In this document: positions 1-6,645 of the stretch, one piece after another | How the letters are laid out: each line of letters opens with the position of its first letter | How positions within the stretch are numbered: position 1 is the first letter of the stretch | NCBI GenBank assembly: GCA_945897395.1 | Contig: CAMDFE010000001.1 | Coordinates: 1-36,390 of the forward strand | Source: Chryseobacterium gleum | GTDB lineage: Bacteria; Bacteroidota; Bacteroidia; Flavobacteriales_D; Sanyastnellaceae | Reading direction: 5' to 3' | Length of the DNA: 36,390 nt | The notes under the pieces: model-generated | Databases searched by the model: none | Seen by the model: the letters and a program-made list of their open reading frames with translations, nothing else | What the model was told of the DNA's origin: nothing | Translations under genes and position numbers: made by a program

Positions 1-636
1 AATACGTTCGGATTTGCAGGGGATAACCAGTGCTTGATTCCGTTGACGAATGTTCGCAAGACCTTTGGCGATGAGAATTCGGAATATCAGATTAGCATTG
101 CAGTGAAAACAGCTGCACAATTGGAGGCAGCCACAGAACTTGCTGTTGAAGCCATGCGTGTAGCGCGTTCCGACGGTCCGGGCGAGGATAATTCGTTCGA
201 AGTGAATATGAGCAATGGACTTGTAGAAAAGCTCATGGGTTTGATTTCAGGAATTACCTTAGGAGGAATTTGTATTGGAATAATTACGCTCATTAGCGCA
301 GGAATTGGTCTTATGAATATTATGCTTGTTTCTGTTACTGAGAGAACGCGTGAGATCGGTGTTCGCAAATCCATTGGGGCTAGTGCGAAGATTATTCAGC
401 AACAGTTTTTAATTGAGGCTGTTGTCATTGGACAGATAGGCGGAATAATAGGAATTGTTTTAGGTGTGCTTGTGGGCAACATTGTTTCATTGGTCATTGG
501 GGTTGGCTTTACCATTCCTTGGCTTTGGTTGCTCTTGGGAGCAACGATTTCCTTTATCGTTTCGGTGGCTTCGGGATATTATCCGGCCAAGAAGGCCTCG
601 AAGCTTGATCCGATTGAAGCACTTCGATACGAATAA
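1..636 (+). CDS. ABC transporter permease, MacB/FtsX family (C-terminal part)
   Basis: The reading frame is open from base 1, so the gene begins before the window; 211 residues and a TAA stop are visible. The first ~75 residues are the end of a periplasmic-type domain. They are followed by three hydrophobic segments (about residues 80-112, 135-170 and 172-195), with the typical FtsX-family loop between the first two (TERTREIGVRKSIGA) and the family ending DPIEALRYE. Such permeases form mechanotransmitting or exporting complexes with an ATPase, usually encoded next to them, which here would lie outside the window. The substrate cannot be told. It converges on the leftward T9SS gene with 45 bases between them. 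Confidence 0.9.
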   Translation, partial: NTFGFAGDNQCLIPLTNVRKTFGDENSEYQISIAVKTAAQLEAATELAVEAMRVARSDGPGEDNSFEVNMSNGLVEKLMGLISGITLGGICIGIITLISAGIGLMNIMLVSVTERTREIGVRKSIGASAKIIQQQFLIEAVVIGQIGGIIGIVLGVLVGNIVSLVIGVGFTIPWLWLLLGATISFIVSVASGYYPAKKASKLDPIEALRYE

Positions 637-661
637 AAAAAGGCCACCCGAAGGTGGCCTT
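635..661 (-). terminator. Rho-independent terminator of the first T9SS gene
   Basis: The inverted repeat 641-648 / 653-660 gives an 8-bp GC-rich stem. Read leftward, the loop is TTCG closed by C-G, the extra-stable tetraloop, and it is followed by six T. Read rightward the T tract is almost missing, so it mainly serves the leftward gene. It may also stop the converging permease transcript. Confidence 0.85.
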
Positions 662-681
662 ATCATTTCAACAAGAAAATA

Positions 682-2622
682 TTATTTCTTAACTGAAAGT
701 GTTTTAGTGAACATTCTTGCTCCACCAATTACTAAAGAAACTTCGTAGTTTCCAGCATTCAAGCCAGCAACATTTAATTCGAAGTTGTTCATTCCTGGAG
801 TGTATTTACCTAAGTTTTTGAACTCGATTAATTTTCCGGTGATGTCACGAACTTCGTAAGCAACGTTTGCAACAGAAGTTAACTCGAAATTAACGCGAGT
901 TGAAGTTACAGCTGGGTTTGGAGCGAATTGGAAGAAAGTAAGGTTGTCAGAGTTGATTTCGTCTACAGCTACACGCTCAGAAAGAATCAAGCGAACAGCA
1001 GGAGAGAAGCTTTGACTTCCGAACCAAACGAATGAACCGTCACCAGCCATTTCGTAAACAGCTGTTGAATTATCTGTGTCACTGTTGTCTTCAGCAGCAA
1101 CGGTTAATTGCAATGCACTTGTGTTTTCGTTCAACACACCGTTGAAGTAAACAGTACCAGGAAGAAGATCTACTGGAGCATCGAATGGGAAGTATTGATA
1201 ACCGTTGTCGATCCATCCCGCATTCAAAACATAATCTTGAGAAGCAAGAACCGCAGCGTCGTTAGGACTTCCTTCGAACAATACAGCAGTGTAATCAACA
1301 TCAGCATCAGACGTTGGTCCGAAAACTACCGTTAATCCGTGCGCCATTGAACCAGCATTTGGACAAGTAAAGAATGCACCGTATCCGGTTGGATCAAACT
1401 CGCCTGGACTTGAATCGCTATCACGTGGAGTTAATTCAATGTCTAAGTTAGCTTCGTCTTCATGTCCGTATTCGTCAGTAGAGTACACAATGATTTTATC
1501 CATCGTGTTGTTAGCTGAAGTCTCATCTGTTGCGTCTAAGCAAAGAATGCTTGCTCGAACAGTATATGTTCCAACGGCACTTGGCTCCCAACCTGTTTGG
1601 ATGTACAAAGTATCGTTAAGGAATGAAGGACACTCTAGAGTGTTACCGAAAGCTTCCATAGTGAAAGGGCTAGAAACTGCGTTTCCAACGATAGCTCCAG
1701 AACCATCTAAAATATCAATGTTTATTGAAGTGTTAGTTTGATCAGCGCTTCCGTTGTTGCGGTAAATAACACCAGCAAGTAAACCACCATCAACAGCATA
1801 GGTGCGTTGCTCGAAAGGAGTAACACGGTATTCCCAAATCCCGAAAACGTCTCCGTTTGTAACCTGAAGAATTTCAAGATCATTTATTGATGAGTTATCG
1901 AAAATTTCAATATCATCGATTCCCCAGAAGTAGTGGCTATAACCCGCTGCAGCAGCAGTGTTATATCCCCAACGAACCAATACGTTCGATTGTCCTGCAG
2001 CAGCGCAAGAAATGTCAACACGAGTGTTCAACGGGTTTGCAGAAAGTGAATTTGCACTTGGATTGAAGCTTCCGTTTGCAGGAAAAACAGTCCAGTTGGT
2101 TCCTCCGTCTGTAGAAACTTCTAACGTCAAAGGAGACGCAGAGAAGCAGCAATAACGGAAGTACTGTGACCATTCAACAACTACAGAAGCCAAGGCACTG
2201 CAATCGATAGATGGAGTAGACATGCTGCCTGTAACGTCTTCAACACCATCAGAAACAGGAGTGTTGTAAAGATCACAATCGAAAATTGCCCATCCGTTCG
2301 CAGCAGTAGGAGATGCTAAAGCTGGTAATGTGGTAGAGAATTCTCCAGCAGGTGAGCTGGCATTTGCTACCATCCAAATGGTTCCAGCAGGGCTGCTGTC
2401 TTCGTGAGTCATATCGCCAAATCCAGCAGAGAAGTTCTGGCTGTATACAACAACACGATCGTTGCTTGTAGTTGGAGTCGTTGCAGTAGCGTGCGCAGAA
2501 CGTTCCAATTCAGTGTTTGAAGGAGCCTTTGGAGCAGCTTTAATGTCTGTCAATGGCGTTGTTTGCGCCGTTGCAGAAAAAGCTAAACCAATTGCACCGC
2601 AAAGAGTAAAAAGTTTTTTCAT
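682..2622 (-). CDS. T9SS type A sorting domain protein with choice-of-anchor J-like N-terminal domain
   Basis: The protein has 646 residues from the ATG at 2622. A longer frame from 2667 exists, but the signal peptide MKKLFTLCGAIGLAFSATAQ starts at this ATG, and a promoter lies just upstream. After the signal peptide comes a domain at about 55-245 of the choice-of-anchor J / MAM-like type, with an F-S-x-G-F start and a WGIDDIEIF end. Two beta-rich extracellular regions follow, including a CARDB-like one. The last ~80 residues form a T9SS type A sorting domain (FAPNPA near its start, MFTKTLSVKK at its end). The protein should be exported by Sec, then moved across the outer membrane by T9SS and anchored or released. 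The ligand is unknown. It has the same domain plan as the next gene, and each has its own terminator. Confidence 0.88.
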   Translation of the reverse strand: MKKLFTLCGAIGLAFSATAQTTPLTDIKAAPKAPSNTELERSAHATATTPTTSNDRVVVYSQNFSAGFGDMTHEDSSPAGTIWMVANASSPAGEFSTTLPALASPTAANGWAIFDCDLYNTPVSDGVEDVTGSMSTPSIDCSALASVVVEWSQYFRYCCFSASPLTLEVSTDGGTNWTVFPANGSFNPSANSLSANPLNTRVDISCAAAGQSNVLVRWGYNTAAAAGYSHYFWGIDDIEIFDNSSINDLEILQVTNGDVFGIWEYRVTPFEQRTYAVDGGLLAGVIYRNNGSADQTNTSINIDILDGSGAIVGNAVSSPFTMEAFGNTLECPSFLNDTLYIQTGWEPSAVGTYTVRASILCLDATDETSANNTMDKIIVYSTDEYGHEDEANLDIELTPRDSDSSPGEFDPTGYGAFFTCPNAGSMAHGLTVVFGPTSDADVDYTAVLFEGSPNDAAVLASQDYVLNAGWIDNGYQYFPFDAPVDLLPGTVYFNGVLNENTSALQLTVAAEDNSDTDNSTAVYEMAGDGSFVWFGSQSFSPAVRLILSERVAVDEINSDNLTFFQFAPNPAVTSTRVNFELTSVANVAYEVRDITGKLIEFKNLGKYTPGMNNFELNVAGLNAGNYEVSLVIGGARMFTKTLSVKK

Positions 2623-2646
2623 CTTATCAGGTTTAATTTTAGGATG

Positions 2647-2674
2647 TGAAGGTAAGAAATCTTTCATTAGTCAA
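2647..2674 (-). promoter_or_regulatory. Putative Bacteroidota-type promoter of the 682-2622 gene
   Basis: On the minus strand TTG (2674-2672) is separated by 17 bases from TACCTTCA (2654-2647), a variant of the -7 element TAnnTTTG. The predicted transcription start is about 20 bases before the ATG at 2622. This supports that ATG rather than the in-frame ATG at 2667, which would lie upstream of the promoter. Confidence 0.5.
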
Positions 2675-2689
2675 ATCCATTGAGCAAAA

Positions 2690-2718
2690 AAAAAGTCCCG
2701 CACAATGCGGGACTTTTT
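2690..2718 (-). terminator. Rho-independent terminator downstream of the second T9SS gene
   Basis: The stem 2694-2701 / 2707-2714 (AGTCCCGC with its complement) has a 5-base loop. Flanking A and T runs extend the stem on both sides. The leftward strand has about nine T after the stem, the rightward strand five. It lies 23 bases beyond the stop of the 2741-4636 gene and insulates it from the next leftward gene. Confidence 0.88.
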
Positions 2719-2740
2719 CTATTCATTGAAAGTAAGTGAA

Positions 2741-4636
2741 TTATTTCACCATCATTTCTTTTGTCAAACTTGAAGAACCTGCAGTAATCGTGTAAGTGTA
2801 AACACCCGCACCGAAAGCTGAAGTATTCAAAGAGATCATGTTTTTACCAGCTGGCTTAACACCTTCGTTTGATACAGAAACAACTCGTCCAGTTAGATCG
2901 CGAACTGTTAAAGTTACACGCTCGTTGCTTGGAAGGTTGTAAACGATTGTTGTGTTGCCGTTAGATGGGTTAGGCATGTTTTGACCTAATTCGAATCCAG
3001 CAGCTCCGTTAACTGAAGCAACTGAAGCAGTTTCGTCAGAGTTCAAACGAACCATCGGAACAGAACCAGTAGCGCCCCAAGCAGTACCGTCATACAACCA
3101 AGAAACAACCCACTCGTTGCTTCCAGAAACGGGAATACGTGTGCCAGTTACACATGAAACAACCACTAAATAAACGTTGTCTGCGTTAAGGGTTACAGGT
3201 GAAGCGAAAGGAAGGGTTACGAAAGCATTTCCACCAACACTGTTGAATTCGTTACCAGTGAAGACGTACTCCAATGTCTCGATACCCATGTCAGTGAAAA
3301 TTGGATCACTGTTAGCGTCGAATCCTTCCCAAAGGTAGATACGTCCAAGAATTGGGTCACCAGCAGCTGAACCCGCTCCGATTGCAACGTCAATACCACC
3401 GAATTCATCGTCAGCATAAATATCAAACAAGTTACCCACTTCGAAATCTGATGCAGGACCCATGAACGCTTGTGCAGCATCTGCATCGCGACCATAAGTG
3501 AAATCGGTAATTTGCATTGTTGCAGCACCGGTGTTGTTTGAAGCAACATCATCTCCAGTAGTTGAAGAGGAAGTCGCTGTAACTTGAATAGTACCTAAAG
3601 CACTTGGAGTCCAAGTTGTAGATACAGAGATAGTGTCTTTGTCAAGAGATAAGAAAGCAGCAGATGTTTGATCAGCTGCGAAAGGAGAACCAGCAACAGG
3701 TGTTCCGTTGAAAGTTACTTCGTAGCTCATAGTAGCGTCTGCTTGATCGTTAGTACCTCCGTTGAAGATAACTGAAGTTGCGTGAACAGGGCTAACTTGA
3801 GTAAGAGGTACTCTGTTGTAATCCCAAAATCCTAAACCGAAGTTTAATTGGTTCCAGTCACCAGTTTTAGTCTTTACCACACGGATATCGCTAGCAGGTA
3901 ATTCACCAACGATAACGTTGTCAACTGCAAGTCCTGAAGCCCATGATCCAGCATCAGTCCATTGGAAACGAATGATTACGTTGGCTGCTGTTACATCATA
4001 CAATGGAACAATGATAGACTGCCAGTAATCTTGATCTGTTGGGAATACATCAATGCTTGCACCGGTTTCATCAATTCCAATAGAGCGGATGTTGAAGGTA
4101 GCACCACCATCTGTAGAGATTTGCAATGTAGCATCACCACCACCGAAGTTCATGTCGTGGAAAATATCAAATGAAATCGCAATGTTAGTTGCCGCAGAAA
4201 AGTCCATAGAAGGGGACTGAACATACGCATCAACCATATCGCAATCGCATGGTGTATCGTCGTCATTCGCTCCAGCAAATTTGTTTCCTGTTCCAATTTG
4301 TGGAACTGGCCAGTAACCGCCACCGTTAGCAGTTGCGCTGGTGTGTGTTTTGAAACCATTTCCGTTTGAGCCGTCAGCCTGAACAACTAAACCTGTAGAC
4401 CATCCTGTTGGCAATGCTCCTGGCATTGCACCCATAACTCCTTGGAAATCTTCCGTAAGGAGGGTAACACGGTTGCTCCAGTCAGCAGATGGTGCCATCT
4501 CTTGACGGATAGTAGCTTTTGGAGAAATTTCACTTCTTGTGAAAGTTCTGCGCGCTGGTGATTGTTGCACTGACCATTGTGCGAATGATACACTCGCTAA
4601 AGTTGTGAACAAACCTAATAAGTAGATTTTCTTCAT
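2741..4636 (-). CDS. T9SS type A sorting domain protein with choice-of-anchor J-like domain
   Basis: The protein has 631 residues. Signal peptide MKKIYLLGLFTTLASVSFAQ is followed by a choice-of-anchor J / MAM-like domain at about 55-245 (TEDFQG start, LAVDNVIVGE end, Asp-rich turn DDDTPCDCD), a CARDB-like beta domain, then a third domain at about 385-540. The last ~80 residues form a T9SS type A sorting domain (QNMPNPSNG, KEMMVK end). Predicted location is the cell surface or medium. The domain order matches that of the neighbour at 682-2622 and the N-terminal part of the 20278-26943 giant. No catalytic motif was recognised, so a structural or adhesive role is only inferred. Confidence 0.88.
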   Translation of the reverse strand: MKKIYLLGLFTTLASVSFAQWSVQQSPARRTFTRSEISPKATIRQEMAPSADWSNRVTLLTEDFQGVMGAMPGALPTGWSTGLVVQADGSNGNGFKTHTSATANGGGYWPVPQIGTGNKFAGANDDDTPCDCDMVDAYVQSPSMDFSAATNIAISFDIFHDMNFGGGDATLQISTDGGATFNIRSIGIDETGASIDVFPTDQDYWQSIIVPLYDVTAANVIIRFQWTDAGSWASGLAVDNVIVGELPASDIRVVKTKTGDWNQLNFGLGFWDYNRVPLTQVSPVHATSVIFNGGTNDQADATMSYEVTFNGTPVAGSPFAADQTSAAFLSLDKDTISVSTTWTPSALGTIQVTATSSSTTGDDVASNNTGAATMQITDFTYGRDADAAQAFMGPASDFEVGNLFDIYADDEFGGIDVAIGAGSAAGDPILGRIYLWEGFDANSDPIFTDMGIETLEYVFTGNEFNSVGGNAFVTLPFASPVTLNADNVYLVVVSCVTGTRIPVSGSNEWVVSWLYDGTAWGATGSVPMVRLNSDETASVASVNGAAGFELGQNMPNPSNGNTTIVYNLPSNERVTLTVRDLTGRVVSVSNEGVKPAGKNMISLNTSAFGAGVYTYTITAGSSSLTKEMMVK

Positions 4637-4668
4637 GTATTTAAATTTAAGTTAACTTTTAAGGTTAC

Positions 4669-4701
4669 GAATATAAGAAAAATCTCGTTTGTCATTGCAA
4701 A
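4669..4701 (-). promoter_or_regulatory. Putative promoter of the 2741-4636 gene
   Basis: On the minus strand TATATTCG (4676-4669) matches TAnnTTTG at 7 of 8 positions, with TTTG (4701-4698) about 20 bases further upstream. The predicted leader is about 27 bases, A/T rich and without a Shine-Dalgarno sequence. It overlaps the presumed tatC terminator hairpin. Confidence 0.45.
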
Positions 4702-4704
4702 CGA
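4672..4704 (-). terminator. Possible terminator of the kdsD-tatC transcript
   Basis: The 7-bp inverted repeat TCGTTTG (4685-4691) / CAAACGA (4698-4704) has a 6-base loop. Read leftward it is followed by GATTTTTC. It lies 20 bases after the tatC stop codon. The stem is modest and the T tract is interrupted, so termination may be leaky. Confidence 0.45.
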
Positions 4705-4724
4705 AAATCAATTGTAAATTGGAA

Positions 4725-5519
4725 TTACCCTTTCTTTTTCTCCACGCGTTGAGCAACACGGATACTTATTTCATAAAGCAACAGCAACGGCAGCGAAACA
4801 AGCATTTGACTCGTCACGTCTGGAGGAGTAATAATTGCGCTTACAATAAGGTTAATTACAAACGCGTGTCTTCTGTATTTTTTGAGGAAGGCGGAACTGA
4901 CTAAACCAATTTTCGCTAGGAAGTAAATCACTACGGGCATCTGGAAAACTAGCCCCGTTCCGAGAATGAGTGAAGAGCACAGTTTCAAATAAGACAATAC
5001 GGTTGCATTTACTTCGACATCTGCAAAAGCAAAGTTTCCTAAAAATTGAATAGAAAGCGGTGTCAAAACATAATAGCCGAACAGCACCCCGAGAAAAAAT
5101 AACAAGGATACATAGAAGCCAATACCGCGGGCAGATTTAAGCTCAGTCTTTTTCAACCCGGGTCTCACAAAGGCCCAAAGCTGATAAAAGATTGCGGGAA
5201 AGGCGAGAATGACTCCTCCAATTAAAACCACCGTCATGTAGGCAGAAAAGTTCCCGCCCATTGTCGTGCTCTGAAGTGTGAAGTTAGCATCTGAAAAGCA
5301 GAGCTGATCTTCCAAACCTAAGTTATGGCCAAGCCAGCAAAAGAAACGGTATGTTGGGAAATCGGCTCTTCGAGGAGCCATAATGATATTTTCAATAACA
5401 TAAGTGTCGAAAATAAATACAACCACAACTCCTGCAACAGCAAACAAAACCGCTCGAAACAATCTTTTTCTAAGTTCCTCAAGATGCTCCAAGAAGCTCA
5501 TGTTTTTCTCTTCAGCCAT
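4725..5519 (-). CDS. tatC: Twin-arginine translocase subunit TatC
   Basis: The protein has 264 residues, the usual TatC size. The N-terminus MSFLEHLEELRKRL is the conserved cytosolic TatC signature that binds twin-arginine signal peptides. It is followed by six hydrophobic segments and the conserved FxFxRPGLK-type loop (YQLWAFVRPGLKKTE) after the second. The C-terminal RR/EKKKG tail is cytosolic. TatC is the receptor core of the Tat machinery, exporting folded cofactor proteins across the inner membrane. It starts 5 bases after the kdsD stop and so is co-transcribed with it. No tatA/tatB is in the window. Confidence 0.96.
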   Translation of the reverse strand: MAEEKNMSFLEHLEELRKRLFRAVLFAVAGVVVVFIFDTYVIENIIMAPRRADFPTYRFFCWLGHNLGLEDQLCFSDANFTLQSTTMGGNFSAYMTVVLIGGVILAFPAIFYQLWAFVRPGLKKTELKSARGIGFYVSLLFFLGVLFGYYVLTPLSIQFLGNFAFADVEVNATVLSYLKLCSSLILGTGLVFQMPVVIYFLAKIGLVSSAFLKKYRRHAFVINLIVSAIITPPDVTSQMLVSLPLLLLYEISIRVAQRVEKKKG

Positions 5520-5524
5520 CTCGA

Positions 5525-6493
5525 TTAATTAATGCCAGCACTCAGAAGATCGTGCAAATGAATAATGCCACAATACTTTCCATTTTCGTTCACCACAAGC
5601 AATTGGCTAATCTTGTTGTTTTCCATCAATTGAAAACCTTCAACGGCTAAAGCCGAACTCTGAATTCTTTTGGCAGATGTGTTCATTAAGTCGGATGCGC
5701 GCAATGCATCTAAATTCACGTTACGCTCTACTGCTCTTCGAATATCACCGTCTGTAACGATCCCCAACAGCACGTCGTTTTCTACCACAGCAGTGGCTCC
5801 AGCACGCTTGGAAGATATCTCCATGAGCAAGTCACGGAAGTTACAGTCTGAAGAAACCTGAGGAAGCGCATCTGCGCGCATCACTTGTCCAATGGTTGTA
5901 AAAAGTTTTTTTCCAAGGGCACCTCCGGGATGGAATTTTGCAAAATCGAGTTTGCTAAATCCTCTTTCCGTCATAAGTGAGACAGCAATTGCGTCGCCTA
6001 CGGCCAATTGAAGTGTCGTGCTCACGGTTGGAGCTAAATTATTCGGACAAGCTTCGCTTGTCATGGGGGTATGTAAAAAGTAAGTCGACTCTTTCGCCAG
6101 AAAACTCTCGGTATTAGCACCTACTCCCACTAACTGAACATTCATAGATTTCAACAAGGAAACCAAATATTGAATTTCAGGAGAGTCTCCGCTTTTCGAT
6201 AAGCAAAAGACAATGCTATTGTTTTGAACCATTCCCAAATCGCCATGAATGGCTTCAGAGGCATGTAAAAACTGAGCGGGTTGCCCGGTGCTATTAAAAG
6301 TGGCCACCCATTTTTGAGCAATTATTCCGCTCTTGCCGATTCCGGTTACAATGATCGGTTGCTCAGTTTCGAGGACAGCCATTACAACAGATACAAAGGC
6401 GCTGTCTAGCGACATTCCCAATGTGGAAATCGCATCTGCTTCTAATCGAATGGCTTCTTTCGCCGAGTCTAAAATTGAAGTGTTTGAGGTCAT
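5525..6493 (-). CDS. kdsD: D-arabinose-5-phosphate isomerase, KpsF/GutQ family
   Basis: The protein has 322 residues from the ATG at 6493, the usual family length. Frames reaching 6568 add 25 residues with no family match. An N-terminal sugar-isomerase (SIS) domain carries GIGKSGIIAQKWVATF and the HASEAIHGDLGM block. Two CBS domains fill the C-terminal third. The enzyme converts ribulose-5-phosphate to arabinose-5-phosphate, the first step to KDO for the LPS inner core. It is cytosolic. It leads a two-gene unit with tatC and is divergent from recQ. A perfect inverted repeat sits directly before its start. Confidence 0.94.
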   Translation of the reverse strand: MTSNTSILDSAKEAIRLEADAISTLGMSLDSAFVSVVMAVLETEQPIIVTGIGKSGIIAQKWVATFNSTGQPAQFLHASEAIHGDLGMVQNNSIVFCLSKSGDSPEIQYLVSLLKSMNVQLVGVGANTESFLAKESTYFLHTPMTSEACPNNLAPTVSTTLQLAVGDAIAVSLMTERGFSKLDFAKFHPGGALGKKLFTTIGQVMRADALPQVSSDCNFRDLLMEISSKRAGATAVVENDVLLGIVTDGDIRRAVERNVNLDALRASDLMNTSAKRIQSSALAVEGFQLMENNKISQLLVVNENGKYCGIIHLHDLLSAGIN

Positions 6494-6498
6494 TTTCA

Positions 6499-6516
6499 CT
6501 TTGCAAAGATGCAAAG
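6499..6516 (-). promoter_or_regulatory. Inverted repeat at the kdsD start, possible operator or leader hairpin
   Basis: On the minus strand CTTTGCA-TCTT-TGCAAAG is a 7-bp inverted repeat with a 4-base spacer, ending 5 bases before the kdsD ATG. Its middle contains CATCTTTG, one base off the TAnnTTTG element. It could be an operator over the promoter or a small hairpin at the ribosome site. Which one cannot be decided from sequence. Confidence 0.3.
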
Positions 6517-6553
6517 AATCGGTAGTTTTTTGAGGTCTTTTTTTTCGATCGAA

Positions 6554-6589
6554 TTTGTTGGTGTGCATGTGCTTTTGTGCTTATATTCG
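6554..6589 (+). promoter_or_regulatory. Putative recQ promoter
   Basis: TTTG/TTG at 6554-6560 lies 21 bases before TATATTCG (6582-6589), the same -7 variant found before the 2741-4636 gene. It would give a leader of about 50 bases. Confidence 0.4.
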
Positions 6590-6645
6590 TTAAGCCAAGT
6601 TTACAGAGACGTTACTTTTTCATAACGTTCAATTACTAAAAGATA

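Noticed and set aside
2462..2683. Alternative N-terminal extension or antisense gene at the start of the first T9SS gene
   Set aside because: The extension to 2667 lies before the signal peptide and the promoter, and the antisense frame shows no domain and is a shadow of the signal-peptide region.
3217..4593. Several 68-111-residue minus-strand frames inside the second T9SS gene
   Set aside because: They lie in other frames of a gene with signal peptide and sorting domain throughout, and have no recognisable content.
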